DNA from: LD21 sp963715785
GTDB lineage: Bacteria > Bacteroidota > Bacteroidia > Bacteroidales > VadinHA17
Length of the DNA stretch: 64,000 nt
Direction of reading: 5' to 3'
Assembly (NCBI GenBank): GCA_963715785.1
Contig: OY970276.1
Span: 3,720,001-3,784,000, forward strand
Shown here: positions 18,008-27,245 of the stretch, piece after piece
Numbering within the stretch: the first letter of the stretch is position 1
Layout: each line of letters begins with the position of its first letter
Translations under genes and position numbers: made by a program
The notes under the pieces: model-generated
Told to the model about the DNA's origin: nothing
Database searches by the model: none
The model's input: the letters and a program-made list of their open reading frames with translations, nothing else

Positions 18008-18661
18008 TTATTTTTTAGTCAGGGCATATTTAATCCCTAGTTGACAGTCGAAAAATCCGACCAAGGGTGTGTCACCTAAGACTGAAATAATTAGTCCAGG
18101 TTCTATTACTGTGGAAAATCTTTCGTTTACTTTAAAGTTCGCCCCAAGTCCAAGCCCTAGGAACATAATATAGCCAAAATCAGAATTAGTATAAAACTTT
18201 CCATAAGTGTCTGGGGCGAATTTTTCGTAATTGACTTTAAGTGCATTCGTGATTTCAGTCTTGGCATACAAATTAAACTTTTGGTTTGGTTTTAATATGT
18301 AATAATTCAAACGGAGTGGGATTCCATAATAGCTAATTTTGTTTGTTGATTTTATGGGTCCGGAATAAGCCCCGGAGAACCCATTATCTATTAATATCCC
18401 ATTACCAACATGCTTCTTGAAAATAATGTGAACGCCTGTAGAAAAAGAAAGTCTTTCATTTAGCGAGAAATCACTAGTGAGATAAAAACTGGGCGGCCAA
18501 AAGTCGTCAAAAAACAGTTTATCATCAAATAATGTGAAATAAGTTGGGGCATAAGCAAATGTTATGGAATTGTCTCTTTTATTAGATTCACCAATCTTCT
18601 GTGCTTTGATAAGTACCGGGATGAAAATTAGTCCAATGAATAGAATTAATAGCTTTTTCAT
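18008..18661 (-). CDS. Outer-membrane beta-barrel-like protein
   Basis: 217 aa. Signal peptide 1-21 (ends LIKAQ). The mature part alternates amphipathic strands and turns with many aromatic residues, as in small 8-stranded porin-like (OMP_b-brl) proteins of Bacteroidota, and ends GIKYALTKK. Probably outer-membrane located; function unknown. Single-gene cassette, arms GTTATGTGTAGGG and CCTTACACATAAC. Confidence 0.82.
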   Translation of the reverse strand: MKKLLILFIGLIFIPVLIKAQKIGESNKRDNSITFAYAPTYFTLFDDKLFFDDFWPPSFYLTSDFSLNERLSFSTGVHIIFKKHVGNGILIDNGFSGAYSGPIKSTNKISYYGIPLRLNYYILKPNQKFNLYAKTEITNALKVNYEKFAPDTYGKFYTNSDFGYIMFLGLGLGANFKVNERFSTVIEPGLIISVLGDTPLVGFFDCQLGIKYALTKK

Positions 18662-18754
18662 AGTGGAGAATTTATTAATGAAGTATTTAATTTATAATTG
18701 AAATTTTAGGTTTAAGAATCTTATAGTTGGCAGTGTAGTCCAATCCCTTACACA

Positions 18755-19103
18755 TAACGGCCCGGCGGTTTGGTTAGTTGGCGTCTGTGTCGCGGTGGCG
18801 TGGTTTTTGCAAGTCCTGGCAGATGGCTGAAAAGTCACGGGTCACGATGAAACTGTCCCATGGTACCAAGTCCGGGTAAGGATTGTGAGTTTTGGGTCAA
18901 GATGAAATAGTCTAGAAGGCGCTGCAAAAACCATGACGCCTTGTGCGTCGGCCCGCAACCCTACTGACTCTGTCCCGGGAGACGAAACAGTCAAGGTACC
19001 ACAGGATTTAATAAATGGATACAAATTCAATCTTTTAGACTTTGGAGGCTCATTACAAGACAGTCTGGGTTGCGGAAGCCAATTAACTAAACCGTCCGAG
19101 TTA
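18755..19103. repeat. R16: attC-like element, long class
   Basis: 349 bp. P1 GTTTGGTTAGTTGGC/GCCAATTAACTAAAC; P3 CCGCAACCC/GGGTTGCGG, a double change from CCGCAGCCC/GGGCTGCGG. Confidence 0.9.
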
Positions 19104-19120
19104 TGTGCTGTATCATTTTG

Positions 19121-19660
19121 TCAGGACATGCCGTACAATTTTCGATATTTTAAAACCCATCTATTATGTTTACGCTCGTACAAAGAGTAAAATCCTTCTC
19201 CCCCTAGCCAATCTGATTGAGTCCAGTCTACCAAGAAAGCTTGTGTCATACTCTTATTAAAACCTATCCTTGAGAAGTATGTAATACCTTGTACATTGCC
19301 GTATCTTTTGTAGAAAATATTCCAAGCATCGTATTCTTTATCAGAGAAAATATCATTGACTGTTTTCATGTCAATAAGAGTAATTCTCTTTTTCGTAATA
19401 AATCGATTTTTGAGTGTATCAACCATTTTAATTTTATCATTAAAATCGGTTAAAGTTTCTTTGTCCAAGGAAGGAAGTTTAATAATTAAGTCATTGTACT
19501 CAAACGAAACGAAGGGTGGCCTAGTCTCACATTCAATTACTAATGAATTATGTTTAAAAGAAGAGATAACCTGAGAGTAGATTTCGTAATCAGGATTGAT
19601 GCTCTTTTGTTCAGAACAAGAAACTAAAAGAAACGCAAATAGGATACTAAGTTTGTTCAT
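19121..19660 (-). CDS. Hypothetical lipoprotein
   Basis: 179 aa. Lipoprotein signal MNKLSILFAFLLVSC with the lipobox Cys at 15. The mature domain has aromatic-rich segments (FYSLYERKHNRWVLKYRKLYGMS at the end, alternating in a beta-like way). No family recognised. Single-gene cassette; the gene starts 58 bp from the next R. Confidence 0.82.
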   Translation of the reverse strand: MNKLSILFAFLLVSCSEQKSINPDYEIYSQVISSFKHNSLVIECETRPPFVSFEYNDLIIKLPSLDKETLTDFNDKIKMVDTLKNRFITKKRITLIDMKTVNDIFSDKEYDAWNIFYKRYGNVQGITYFSRIGFNKSMTQAFLVDWTQSDWLGGEGFYSLYERKHNRWVLKYRKLYGMS

Positions 19661-19718
19661 TGGTGTTTAAGCTTCAGAAGATACCGATTAATCTGTCTCA
19701 TTAGCAGGATATTGCACA

Positions 19719-20069
19719 TAACGGCCCGGCGGTTTAATTAGTTGCCGTCTGTGTCAGGGTTGGCATGTGTTTTTGCAAAGTCTCGGTAAGTGGGCAGGAT
19801 TTCCGTGTCAAGATAAAGTTGTCCCGATGGGTGTGTCCCGATAAACGGTACGGATTTGTCACGTCATGATAAAATTGTCAAGATGGCGATGCAAAAACCA
19901 TGACAACAGCGGGTCGGCTTGCAACCCTATTGACTCTGTCTTGGCAGTAGGATTAGTCCGGGTGCCACAGAATTTGATAAGTTGAACTGAGTTTACTCGC
20001 ATAGACTTGAGGAGCTGATCGAGAAGTAGTCCGGGTTGCAAAAGGCAATTAATTAAACCGTCCGAGTTA
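19719..20069. repeat. R17: attC-like element, long class
   Basis: 351 bp. P2 GTTGGCATG/CATGACAAC; P3 TTGCAACCC/GGGTTGCAA, a fully compensated variant. Confidence 0.9.
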
Positions 20070-20152
20070 GGTTTAGGAATAATTTTAAAATTGTCAGGAT
20101 GAATGATAACTATCTCGTCTAGTCTTAAGTCTATGAGGAAATCTGGTAGTAT

Positions 20153-20221
20153 CTGGCAGGCTCTTTTGCAGCTTTTGGTCTTCTCCTATGGCAAAGAGCG
20201 AGCTGCAAATGTGCCTGACAG
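20153..20221. repeat. Dispersed hairpin (GGCTGGCAGGCTCTT type), copy 2
   Basis: TTTGCAGCT at about 20166 pairs with AGCTGCAAA at 20201, with CTGGCAG and CTGACAG outside. Lies just downstream of the TPR gene. Confidence 0.6.
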
Positions 20222-20234
20222 AAATGATGGTGGA

Positions 20235-20993
20235 TTAGAATCTTGTTTTAACAATAGAATCTTTAATATAGCATGATTCACATAAATTGACTTTAATTTT
20301 AGGATATACCATTCCCCAGAAATACTTCCAATGGTTATCTTTTCCTATTGGAGTAATCCCACACATTGGACAAATCCCAATATTTAAATCCTCATAATTC
20401 TCCAGAAGCATAGCCATGGGTAAGCTTACCATGGTTATATTCCATCCTTTATATACTGCTTCAACAGCGTCTTCAGTTGGATTGCTACTTGAGAAAGCTG
20501 ATTTAGGATTAAGTGGTTTTAATCTTGTGAATATACCCAGGTAATAACTAATTAAATTTGATCTCTTTTCATCATTGTTTTCTTGTGTGTGTTTTAATAA
20601 TCTACCTCTTAGTAACAACATTACTCTTTCTCGGTCATTTATTGCTTCCTTGAGCGTTGGGCATAGTTCAATAGCTTTGTTATAATCACGCAATGCTTCT
20701 TTTAATTTATCAATCTCACGATAAGAGTTTCCTCGATGGTAGTAAGCATCAATAAGAAGGGGATCAAGGTTTATTGCATTATCGTATTTTTCAATTGATC
20801 TTTCATATTCCTCAAGACAAAAGTATAACCAGCCTTGGTGGAAAAAGATTTCTTTGCTCTGAGGCCATAATCTTTCTGCTTTATCAAGTAATGCTAACGC
20901 CTTTTTAAAATCTTGATCAGATTCATCATCAGATTTACCCATTACATTAGAAGCCCTCCTAATATACCAATTTGCTATTATCTTCTTGAACAT
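20235..20993 (-). CDS. TPR protein with C-terminal double CxxC motif
   Basis: 252 aa. Tetratricopeptide repeats span about 30-125 (LDKAERLWPQSKEIFFHQGW, then SIEKYDNAINLDPLLIDAYY, then ALRDYNKAIELCPTLKEAIN). The C-terminus carries CPMC (208-211) and CESC (238-241), a likely zinc-binding pair, with a tryptophan-rich linker between. The repeats suggest a scaffold or partner-binding role. It follows 3 bp after the membrane protein gene 20997-21506 and probably forms an operon with it. Confidence 0.85.
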   Translation of the reverse strand: MFKKIIANWYIRRASNVMGKSDDESDQDFKKALALLDKAERLWPQSKEIFFHQGWLYFCLEEYERSIEKYDNAINLDPLLIDAYYHRGNSYREIDKLKEALRDYNKAIELCPTLKEAINDRERVMLLLRGRLLKHTQENNDEKRSNLISYYLGIFTRLKPLNPKSAFSSSNPTEDAVEAVYKGWNITMVSLPMAMLLENYEDLNIGICPMCGITPIGKDNHWKYFWGMVYPKIKVNLCESCYIKDSIVKTRF

Positions 20994-20996
20994 AAT

Positions 20997-21506
20997 TTAG
21001 GTTTTAATATCATTTTTTAGAATTGATTTGATTCTTATTGCATTTTTAGAGTCTGATTTTGAATTATCAGGATAAATTACTCTAGCCCGAAGGTGATAAT
21101 TTTTAATTGTATTGTTCTTCAAAACATCAATATTTCTACCTCCGTCAGAATGAATATAGGACATGTCGAATTTGTAAACCCTTGATTCTCCGGGTTTGAA
21201 TAGAGTTGTTTTCATTTCATCCTCTGTTTGAAATATTATTGTTTTCGATTGGAATGGGAACAAAATGAAAAACCTAGACGCAACGAATACAATATTTTGG
21301 ATTGATATATTGTAAGAAGTACGGTTCAGTAATTTAACTTGAATCGTCATTATTTCCTGATCCCCTTCTTTAGTCTCAAAATAACTTCTTTTATATTCCC
21401 ATACTACTTTAAGTTGTTTTCTGCTTTCAATTATTTTTAGTATTAGTAAGATTGTTGAGATAACAGCCCCCCATATTGCTAGAATTTTTGTCAAAGATTG
21501 ATTCAT
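20997..21506 (-). CDS. Hypothetical membrane-anchored protein, upstream of TPR gene
   Basis: 169 aa. One N-terminal membrane segment (about 7-27, KILAIWGAVISTILLILKII) and a predicted beta-rich domain. Upstream gene of the two-gene cassette with the TPR protein; the two may form an envelope-linked complex. No family recognised. Confidence 0.78.
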   Translation of the reverse strand: MNQSLTKILAIWGAVISTILLILKIIESRKQLKVVWEYKRSYFETKEGDQEIMTIQVKLLNRTSYNISIQNIVFVASRFFILFPFQSKTIIFQTEDEMKTTLFKPGESRVYKFDMSYIHSDGGRNIDVLKNNTIKNYHLRARVIYPDNSKSDSKNAIRIKSILKNDIKT

Positions 21507-21587
21507 GTACTATGTTGTATATTCCTAGTTTATTTAATGACCAAAACATTAAAATTACGGATTCTGAATCATTTAGCAATCCTTGGA

Positions 21588-21675
21588 CGGCAAAAAAGCA
21601 TGTGTTTGGCAGCAGCGTAGGATGTCGCGGTGGCAGGCTGCCAAACTCTTGCTTGTGCGTTGGATATCACGGTAT
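21588..21675. repeat. Dispersed hairpin (GCAAAAAAGCATGTGTTTGG type), copy 2
   Basis: Same words as 16474-16561, including GCTGCCAAACTCTTGCTTG and CGTTGGATATCACGGT, in the 5' part of another cassette. Confidence 0.65.
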
Positions 21676-21695
21676 TGCACCGAAATTCTTAAACC

Positions 21696-22043
21696 TAACG
21701 GCCCGGCGGTTTGGTTAGTTGGCGTCTGTGTCGCGGTGGCGTGGTTTTTGCAAGTCCTGGCAGACGGTTGAGAGTCCGGGTGCACGATGAAGTAGTCTAG
21801 ATGGTACCAAGTCCGGGTAAGGATTGTGAGTCCGGGCGCACGATGAAATAGTCTAGATACCGATGCAAAAACCATGACACCATGCGCGTCGGCCCGCAGC
21901 CCAATAGACTTTATTGCAGGAGATGAAATATTCAAGGTGCAAAGGGTTTTATAAATGGAATAAAGTTAAATCTTATAGACTTTAAGGGCTGATAACGAGG
22001 TAGTCTGGGCTGCGGAAGCCAATTAACTAAACCGTCCGAGTTA
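21696..22043. repeat. R18: attC-like element, long class
   Basis: 348 bp. P1 GTTTGGTTAGTTGGC/GCCAATTAACTAAAC; P2 GGTGGCGTGG/CCATGACACC; P3 CCGCAGCCC/GGGCTGCGG. Confidence 0.9.
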
Positions 22044-22124
22044 GGTTTAGGGTTTTTAAACCATCTTGATTGACGAATCTGTCTTGTTAATACTCTGTCT
22101 CGCTTTCAGGTGTGCCTCCGCGAT

Positions 22125-22190
22125 GGCAGGCTCTTTTGGAGCTTTGGGTTAAAGTATGAGGTTTGTGCGAGCTGCAAAAGAGCTATGGCG
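22125..22190. repeat. Dispersed hairpin (GGCTGGCAGGCTCTT type), copy 3
   Basis: GGCAGGCTCTTTTGGAGC pairs in part with GAGCTGCAAAAGAGC. Lies directly downstream of the glycine-repeat gene. Confidence 0.6.
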
Positions 22191-22210
22191 GACTTTGATA
22201 AAATCAGCTT

Positions 22211-22636
22211 CTAACAGTTATCTAAAAATCCGTGTTGAAGCATAAATTTTATAATATCTGTCATTCCTCTCTTCCGTAGTTCTTCAATTAAAATTCTAGG
22301 TGGAGGCCAATTACTCATATAAGGATTTGAATCCGCCCCAGTGTAAAGTCCTCCTCCAACTCCTTTAAAAAGTCCTCCTCCCACTCCAGTAAATAACCCG
22401 CCACCAACGCCGGTATAGAGACCGCCACCTACACCAGTATATAAACCTCCCCCTACGCCTGTGTATAGTCCTCCCCCAATACCAGTGTACATTCCACCTC
22501 CGACACCTGTGTACATTCCCCCTCCAACACCGGTGTAAGCTCCACCTCCAACTCCTGTATATAATCCACCACCAACTCCTGTATAAAGTCCACCGCCCAC
22601 TCCACTGTATCTATTCCTTGGCCACATATTTTTCAT
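22211..22636 (-). CDS. Glycine-rich eight-residue repeat protein
   Basis: 141 aa. Residues about 9-104 are some twelve tandem copies of an eight-residue unit Y-T-G-V-G-G-G-L (variants with M or A at the last position and F for Y). A non-repetitive tail follows (WPPPRILIEELRKRGMTDII), which looks like one or two helices. There is no signal peptide. Codon choice differs between units, so the repeats are old enough to have diverged at synonymous sites while the protein repeat was kept. Function unknown; possibly structural or surface-binding. Confidence 0.82.
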   Translation of the reverse strand: MKNMWPRNRYSGVGGGLYTGVGGGLYTGVGGGAYTGVGGGMYTGVGGGMYTGIGGGLYTGVGGGLYTGVGGGLYTGVGGGLFTGVGGGLFKGVGGGLYTGADSNPYMSNWPPPRILIEELRKRGMTDIIKFMLQHGFLDNC

Positions 22637-22868
22637 GATAAATATTAATTGATAAGTCTAATCCTTTATTTGTAGTTGATTAACGTAGGGAGATAATTTA
22701 AATTGAATTTACTTGTATTTAATCAAGTTCAGCATGGATTCATCGATCGTATAAAGTTACAAAATATTTTAATTCAGGTCAAAATTGGCAAAAGCGTTTG
22801 CTTGGCGTGAGCCTGACTCTCTCTTTTTCCGGTTGGCTGTCCCGGTTATGGCCGTATACCCTTAAACC
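22637..22868. other. Non-coding 5' end of cassette
   Basis: 232 bp with no gene; AT-rich to 22780, then a segment with the words GCAAAAGCGTTTGCTTGGCG and CCTGACTCTCTC, ending CCCTTAAACCTAAC, partner of GTTAGGTTTAGGG at 22040. Confidence 0.5.
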
Positions 22869-23215
22869 TAACGGCCCGGCGGTTTGGTTAGTTGGCGTCT
22901 GTGTCGCGGTGGCGTGGTTTTTGCAAGTCCTGGCAGATGACTGAAGAATCCGGGTGCACGATGAAGTAGTCTAGATGGTACCAAGTCCGGGTAAGGTTAG
23001 TGAGTCCGGGCCCACGATGAAATAGTCTAGATGGAATCGCAAAAACCATGACACCATGCGCGTCGGCCCGCAGCCAAGACCCAGTCCCGGAATTAGTAAA
23101 CAGTCCGGGTTGCAGAAGACCAAAGAGCGGATGTAAGTTTTCTCTCATAGACTTTAAGGGCTGATAACTAGGTAGTCTGGGCTGCGGAAGCCAATTAACT
23201 AAACCGTCCGAGTTA
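22869..23215. repeat. R19: attC-like element, long class
   Basis: 347 bp. P1 as R18; P3 CCGCAGCC/GGCTGCGG. Its left and right core arms are the same word (GTTAGGTTTAGGG), because payloads 17, 18 and 19 share it. Confidence 0.9.
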
Positions 23216-23238
23216 GGTTTAGGGTTTTTATTTTTTTC

Positions 23239-23892
23239 TCAAGGTCCAAGAGTAGCTAATTTTATAATGTAGTCAATTTGGAATTTATACTTATTGTATT
23301 TCTCTTTTAATGAGGGATAAGTTTCGAAGAATATTTTTCTACAATTATCTACGTTCAGGATTGGTTTAGGTTCATTATCATAAGCAGTTATCGCATTATA
23401 ATCCTTATTTGCGTTTTGACTTCTGTGACTGTAGGCTCTATTAACATAAAAGCCCCAGCTTATTGCAGAAAGTAATAAAGTGTCTTTGCCTACAGTGTTT
23501 AAAACTAATTCTGGAAATTTAACTAATATCCTTTCCAAAGCGTAATCTCTTTCCTCTTCTGCGGAACCATCTGTGAAATTAAAATATTTAAGATAGTAAT
23601 CTATTCCTAGCTGCCCTCCCGCTTTGATACAAATATCACCAAAGGTTTTGGTTAAACTGTGAGATATATAATCGACATTATTTACCACAGTGTCAATGTA
23701 ATCAGTATATCTAAGGTTATAAAGCTTTTTTGTTATTTGAAAGCTTTTTTCTAATTCCATAGGATTAACCTTACTTTTCTTTAGGATAACAAGAAGTACA
23801 TCAAAATCCTTTCTACAGTCAGAACATTGCTGACCATAAAGTCCCCCTTTAAAAACCAAAATGAACGTTAAAATTAAGGATGTGATTTTCAT
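23239..23892 (-). CDS. Hypothetical exported protein
   Basis: 217 aa. Signal peptide 1-20 (ends GLYGQ), followed by QQCSDCRKDFD with two cysteines that could form a disulfide. The rest is predicted helical. It is probably periplasmic. Single-gene cassette, 5' leader 50 bp. No family recognised. Confidence 0.82.
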   Translation of the reverse strand: MKITSLILTFILVFKGGLYGQQCSDCRKDFDVLLVILKKSKVNPMELEKSFQITKKLYNLRYTDYIDTVVNNVDYISHSLTKTFGDICIKAGGQLGIDYYLKYFNFTDGSAEEERDYALERILVKFPELVLNTVGKDTLLLSAISWGFYVNRAYSHRSQNANKDYNAITAYDNEPKPILNVDNCRKIFFETYPSLKEKYNKYKFQIDYIIKLATLGP

Positions 23893-23942
23893 ATGGTATT
23901 TATATTTCTTTGGTTATCAAACTGCGCACCGACCCTTAAACC

Positions 23943-24230
23943 TAACGGCCCGGCGGTTTAATTAGTTGGCGTCCGCGTCGCGGTGACACATTTTTTGCCA
24001 GTCCAGATAAACGGTTGAAAGTTTCGTGTCAAGGTGAAATTGTCTAGATGACAGCAAAAAATGTGGCGCCAGCGCGATGGCCGGCAGCCCAATAGACTTT
24101 GTCCCGGGAGATGAAACTGTCGTGGTGCAGTGAAGCTAATAAATGGCTCAAAATTTACTCTCATAGACTTTGAGGGTCATTACGAAACTGTCTGGGCTGC
24201 CGAAGCCAATTAATTAAACCGTCCGTGTTA
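23943..24230. repeat. R20: attC-like element, short class
   Basis: 288 bp. P2 GGTGACACATTTTTTGCC/GCAAAAAATGTGGCGCC, a subtype specific pairing; P3 CGGCAGCCC/GGGCTGCCG. Confidence 0.9.
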
Positions 24231-24723
24231 TAAAAAGTGCAAAATTTAAAGGTCTGGCGATAATCAAAAAGTCCTGGTAGACGAGAATTATTTGTCAAGT
24301 GATACTGAATTTAATAAATGAGGCAACTTTATAATGGCCACAGAAACTGTCCAGTTGCAAAAATTTAAATAAAGTGCCGTTATAAAAAGTGCGACCTTGC
24401 AAATGCCTTAATCCTCCACAGATATTTGTCTCGTCAAAGATCATTTGCAAGGCATCAGGGTAGGCATAAAAAATTGGCCAGGTTGTGTTTCGCGGTACAA
24501 GTTTAATGAATTGATAAATCTGTCCTGATACTGAAGTTTTATAAGTTGCAGCATGAGCGAGTGCCAATTTTTTATATGCGCGCTGGCAGAAGTATTCGGC
24601 TGGGCATTTGTGTGTCGTGGTATAAGCTGATAAATGTTAATAATCTGTCTTGGTATATGATACTTTATTATTTGCATTGCGGGAAGCCGAATATAACTAT
24701 GTACACCTCGCATTTTTTATAAC
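24227..24723. repeat. Gene-less payload, family B copy 3
   Basis: Arms GTTATAAAAAGTGC and CGCATTTTTTATAAC; left third almost identical to copy 1 at the window start (AAAGGTCTGGCGATAATCAA). Confidence 0.87.
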
Positions 24724-25071
24724 GGCCCGGCGGTTTAATTTAGTTGCCGTCTGTGTCGCGGTGGCGTGGTTTTTGCAAATCCCGGTAAGTAGCGATAAGT
24801 AACGGGTCACGATAATTTGTCTTGATGATACCAAGTTCCGATAGATGGACGAAAGTTGTCGGGTCACGATAAAATTATCTAGGTGGCGTTTGCAAAAACC
24901 ATGACAACACGAGCGTCGGCTTGCAACCCTATTGACTTTGTCTCGGCAGCAGGATCAGTCCGGGTGCAACAAAATTTGATAAGTTGAAACGAGTTTACTC
25001 GCATAGACTTTAAGGGCTGATCGAGAAGTAGTCCGGGTTGCAAAAGGCAATTAATTAAACCGTCCGAGTTA
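24720..25071. repeat. R21: attC-like element, long class
   Basis: 352 bp. P3 TTGCAACCC/GGGTTGCAA; P2 GGTGGCGTGG/CCATGACAAC. Confidence 0.9.
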
Positions 25072-25082
25072 GTGTTTCGTAA

Positions 25083-25520
25083 TTATTTGGGATTTGTAGT
25101 CTTAAAATCTTTATGTCCGTCCTGGATCTCTATCAATTTGATATTATTTATCGAGATAGCTTTTTGAGCTCCTATGAATCTTGATCTGTCACCAATGATT
25201 AAGCTGTCGGAGAGAAAAACTCTGTCAAAATAGAAAACTGTCTTTTTATTACTCTTATCGGTAAACCGAATCTCAATAGACGGACTATTTGGAAGAAGAA
25301 ACGGCCTACCTTGTTTATCGTTACAATGTATATACCGTACAAGATTAGCAGGATAGACATATAGTCCGCCAAGTGGACCACGAGTTGTCGTTACCTGCAT
25401 GGTTGTAGGATTTACATCTCTTAATTGGGATTTGAAACTATCAATCGAAATGTAGTAAGTCTTGCAGCTAAGTAGAAGTATGGAAAGGAAGATGATAATT
25501 TGGATTGGTTTTAATCTCAT
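25083..25520 (-). CDS. Hypothetical lipoprotein, separated from upstream DNA by an IS
   Basis: 145 aa. Lipoprotein signal with lipobox LLLSC (Cys at 19). The mature part (SFKSQLRDVNPTTMQVTTTR and onward) is predicted beta-rich. An IS3-family element is inserted 54 bp upstream of its start, between the gene and the next R, which should change its expression. Cassette arms GTTAGTGTTTCG and GAACACTAAC still match across the IS, showing the IS arrived after the cassette. Confidence 0.82.
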   Translation of the reverse strand: MRLKPIQIIIFLSILLLSCKTYYISIDSFKSQLRDVNPTTMQVTTTRGPLGGLYVYPANLVRYIHCNDKQGRPFLLPNSPSIEIRFTDKSNKKTVFYFDRVFLSDSLIIGDRSRFIGAQKAISINNIKLIEIQDGHKDFKTTNPK

Positions 25521-25596
25521 GGATAATTTTTATAAGTAAACAAATCTAAAAAATCTAATGCTGTGTAGAGAATTTGTCTCGTCCTAGAATAGGTTG

Positions 25597-26508
25597 TCAC
25601 TTTTGGGTGTGACATAATTGATTTAAAGTTAAAATATTTTCTTCTTTCTTTTTTCTAAATCTGATGGGCCATTTTTTTAGTTCGATATTCTCGTTGGTAT
25701 GAGTTTCTCGGGGGGTTAAAAATTTACAGCTTTCATGTGGTCTGAGGTTGTTGTAAATCCAGATAGCTTTGTTGATCTCACGGTCAGCGTTTTTTTGATC
25801 GGGAAGGCTATCTCCAAGATCAAATTCATTTTTAAGAGTGCCATTAACTCTTTCAGCAATAGCATTCTCATAAGGATCGTGCTTGGTCGTCATGCTGATA
25901 CCGACATTGTTATTATCAAGAGTTTCAATATAGTCAGGATTACAGTACTGAAAGCCGCGGTCAGAATGGTGTATTAGAGCTCTATCAGGATACTTACGGT
26001 TTTTGATAGCTGCTTTAAGGGCATTGATACAATTAATAGTTTTAAGGTTATCAGAGAGCTGATGTCCGACTATCTGTTTAGAGTAGGCATCAGTGATCAG
26101 GCTTAGGTAGAGCCATCCCTGGTAGGTTCTGATGTAAGTAATATCACTGACCCAGACTTGCTCAGCCCGGTTAATATGAATGTCCTTAATGAGGTTTGGA
26201 TACTTGTAGAACCGATGGTATGAGTTTGTGGTCCTCATATAGTTCCTTTTCTTTTTAATAAGCATTCCTTCGCTTCTAAGTATTCCATGGAGCTTGTCCC
26301 GGCCACATTTAATATCCAATCTATCAAGATCCGGCTTGATAAGGATGTAGATTTTTTTTGTGCCTACTCTGGTCATTAGAACTCTCTGATGTTTAACAAA
26401 CTCGATAATCTTTTTTCTGTTTTCTTTTTCTCTGCTGTACGTCTGGATCCTTTTATAGTAGGCCTGACGACTCTTCCCGAACAGCTTGCAGACAGCCTTC
26501 ACTTTCAC
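25597..26508 (-). CDS. IS3-family transposase OrfB (DDE integrase-like)
   Basis: 303 aa. An N-terminal helical region (VCKLFGKSRQAYYKRI) precedes a retroviral-integrase-like core. The catalytic triad is visible as D in WVSDITYI, D in LIHHSDRGFQY and E in NAIAERVNGTLKNE. The start codon overlaps the orfA stop by 4 bp (ATGA), so it is made by coupling or frameshifting. It appears intact. Confidence 0.95.
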   Translation of the reverse strand: MKVKAVCKLFGKSRQAYYKRIQTYSREKENRKKIIEFVKHQRVLMTRVGTKKIYILIKPDLDRLDIKCGRDKLHGILRSEGMLIKKKRNYMRTTNSYHRFYKYPNLIKDIHINRAEQVWVSDITYIRTYQGWLYLSLITDAYSKQIVGHQLSDNLKTINCINALKAAIKNRKYPDRALIHHSDRGFQYCNPDYIETLDNNNVGISMTTKHDPYENAIAERVNGTLKNEFDLGDSLPDQKNADREINKAIWIYNNLRPHESCKFLTPRETHTNENIELKKWPIRFRKKKEENILTLNQLCHTQK

Positions 26509-26894
26509 TTTGCTTTCTTCTTCCTGGCTGGTTTCTTTGTTTGCAGTCCGGGCAAATACTTTTTTACGACTTCCTCACCATATTCATCCCGGATAATGTC
26601 CATGATGTACTTAAGAGTCTTGTTCTCTTCCTTTGCAGCGCGGAGAGCTGCTTTTAGCTCAACGAGCTCTTGCTGAGGTGTTTTTTCTTGCATTCTCAGG
26701 TAATTTTTCTCAAGATTACCATATTTTTTCTCCCATGCAACAATTGTGGTGCGGTGAACGCCATATTTTCTTGTTACTTGTCGTTGGGACATTTGTCCGC
26801 TTTGGAAGGCTTCTATAACTTCCATTTTGAATGCGTAACTGTAGATATTTGACCATCTTTTATACGCAGGTACTTGTCCTATTTCCATGCTCAT
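26505..26894 (-). CDS. IS3-family OrfA (HTH DNA-binding)
   Basis: 129 aa. A helix-turn-helix (about 30-55, GQMSQRQVTRKYGVHRTTIV) is followed by a leucine-zipper-like helix (about 75-100). A strong Shine-Dalgarno AAGGAGG lies about 7 bases before the ATG, unlike the cassette genes, which mostly lack one. It binds the IS ends together with OrfB. Confidence 0.93.
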   Translation of the reverse strand: MSMEIGQVPAYKRWSNIYSYAFKMEVIEAFQSGQMSQRQVTRKYGVHRTTIVAWEKKYGNLEKNYLRMQEKTPQQELVELKAALRAAKEENKTLKYIMDIIRDEYGEEVVKKYLPGLQTKKPARKKKAK

Positions 26895-26959
26895 TCCTCC
26901 TTAGATTGATTAAAAAAGTGTCAACCTATTTCAGGACGACTCAATTTAATTATGAACAC

Positions 26960-27245
26960 TAACGGCCCGGCGGTTTGGTTAGTTGGCGTCTGTGTCGCGG
27001 TGGCGTGGTTTTTGCAAGTCCGGGTAAGGTTTGTGAGTTATGGTTAAATGATGAAATAGTCAAGATACAGCAAAAACCATGACACCATGCGCGTCGGCCC
27101 GCAGCCTAGACTTAGTCCCGGAATTAGTAAACAGTCCGGGTGGCAGAAGTTTGAAGAGCGGGTTTAAGCTTTCTCTCATAGACTTTGGGGGTAAATTACA
27201 TAGCAGTCCGGCTGCGGAAGCCAATTAACTAAACCGTCCGAGTTG
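26960..27245. repeat. R22: attC-like element, short class
   Basis: 286 bp. P1 GTTTGGTTAGTTGGC/GCCAATTAACTAAAC; P3 CCGCAGCC/GGCTGCGG; ends GTTG. Confidence 0.9.

Larger units (their letters stand above)
25575..26943 (-). mobile_element. IS3-family insertion sequence
   Basis: About 1369 bp. Imperfect terminal inverted repeats begin TGTCTCGTCCTAGAATAGG at the left and, as reverse complement, TGAGTCGTCCTGAAATAGG at the right, continuing TTGTCACTTTT/TTGACACTTTT. A 3-bp ATT direct repeat flanks it (25572-25574 and 26944-26946), fitting IS3-type target duplication. It encodes an orfA/orfB pair on the minus strand. The exact tips are my reading from the repeats. Confidence 0.88.

Noticed and set aside
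26389..26676. Plus-strand open frames across the IS transposase
   Set aside because: They lie antisense to orfA/orfB, whose catalytic residues and overlap are typical of IS3 elements.
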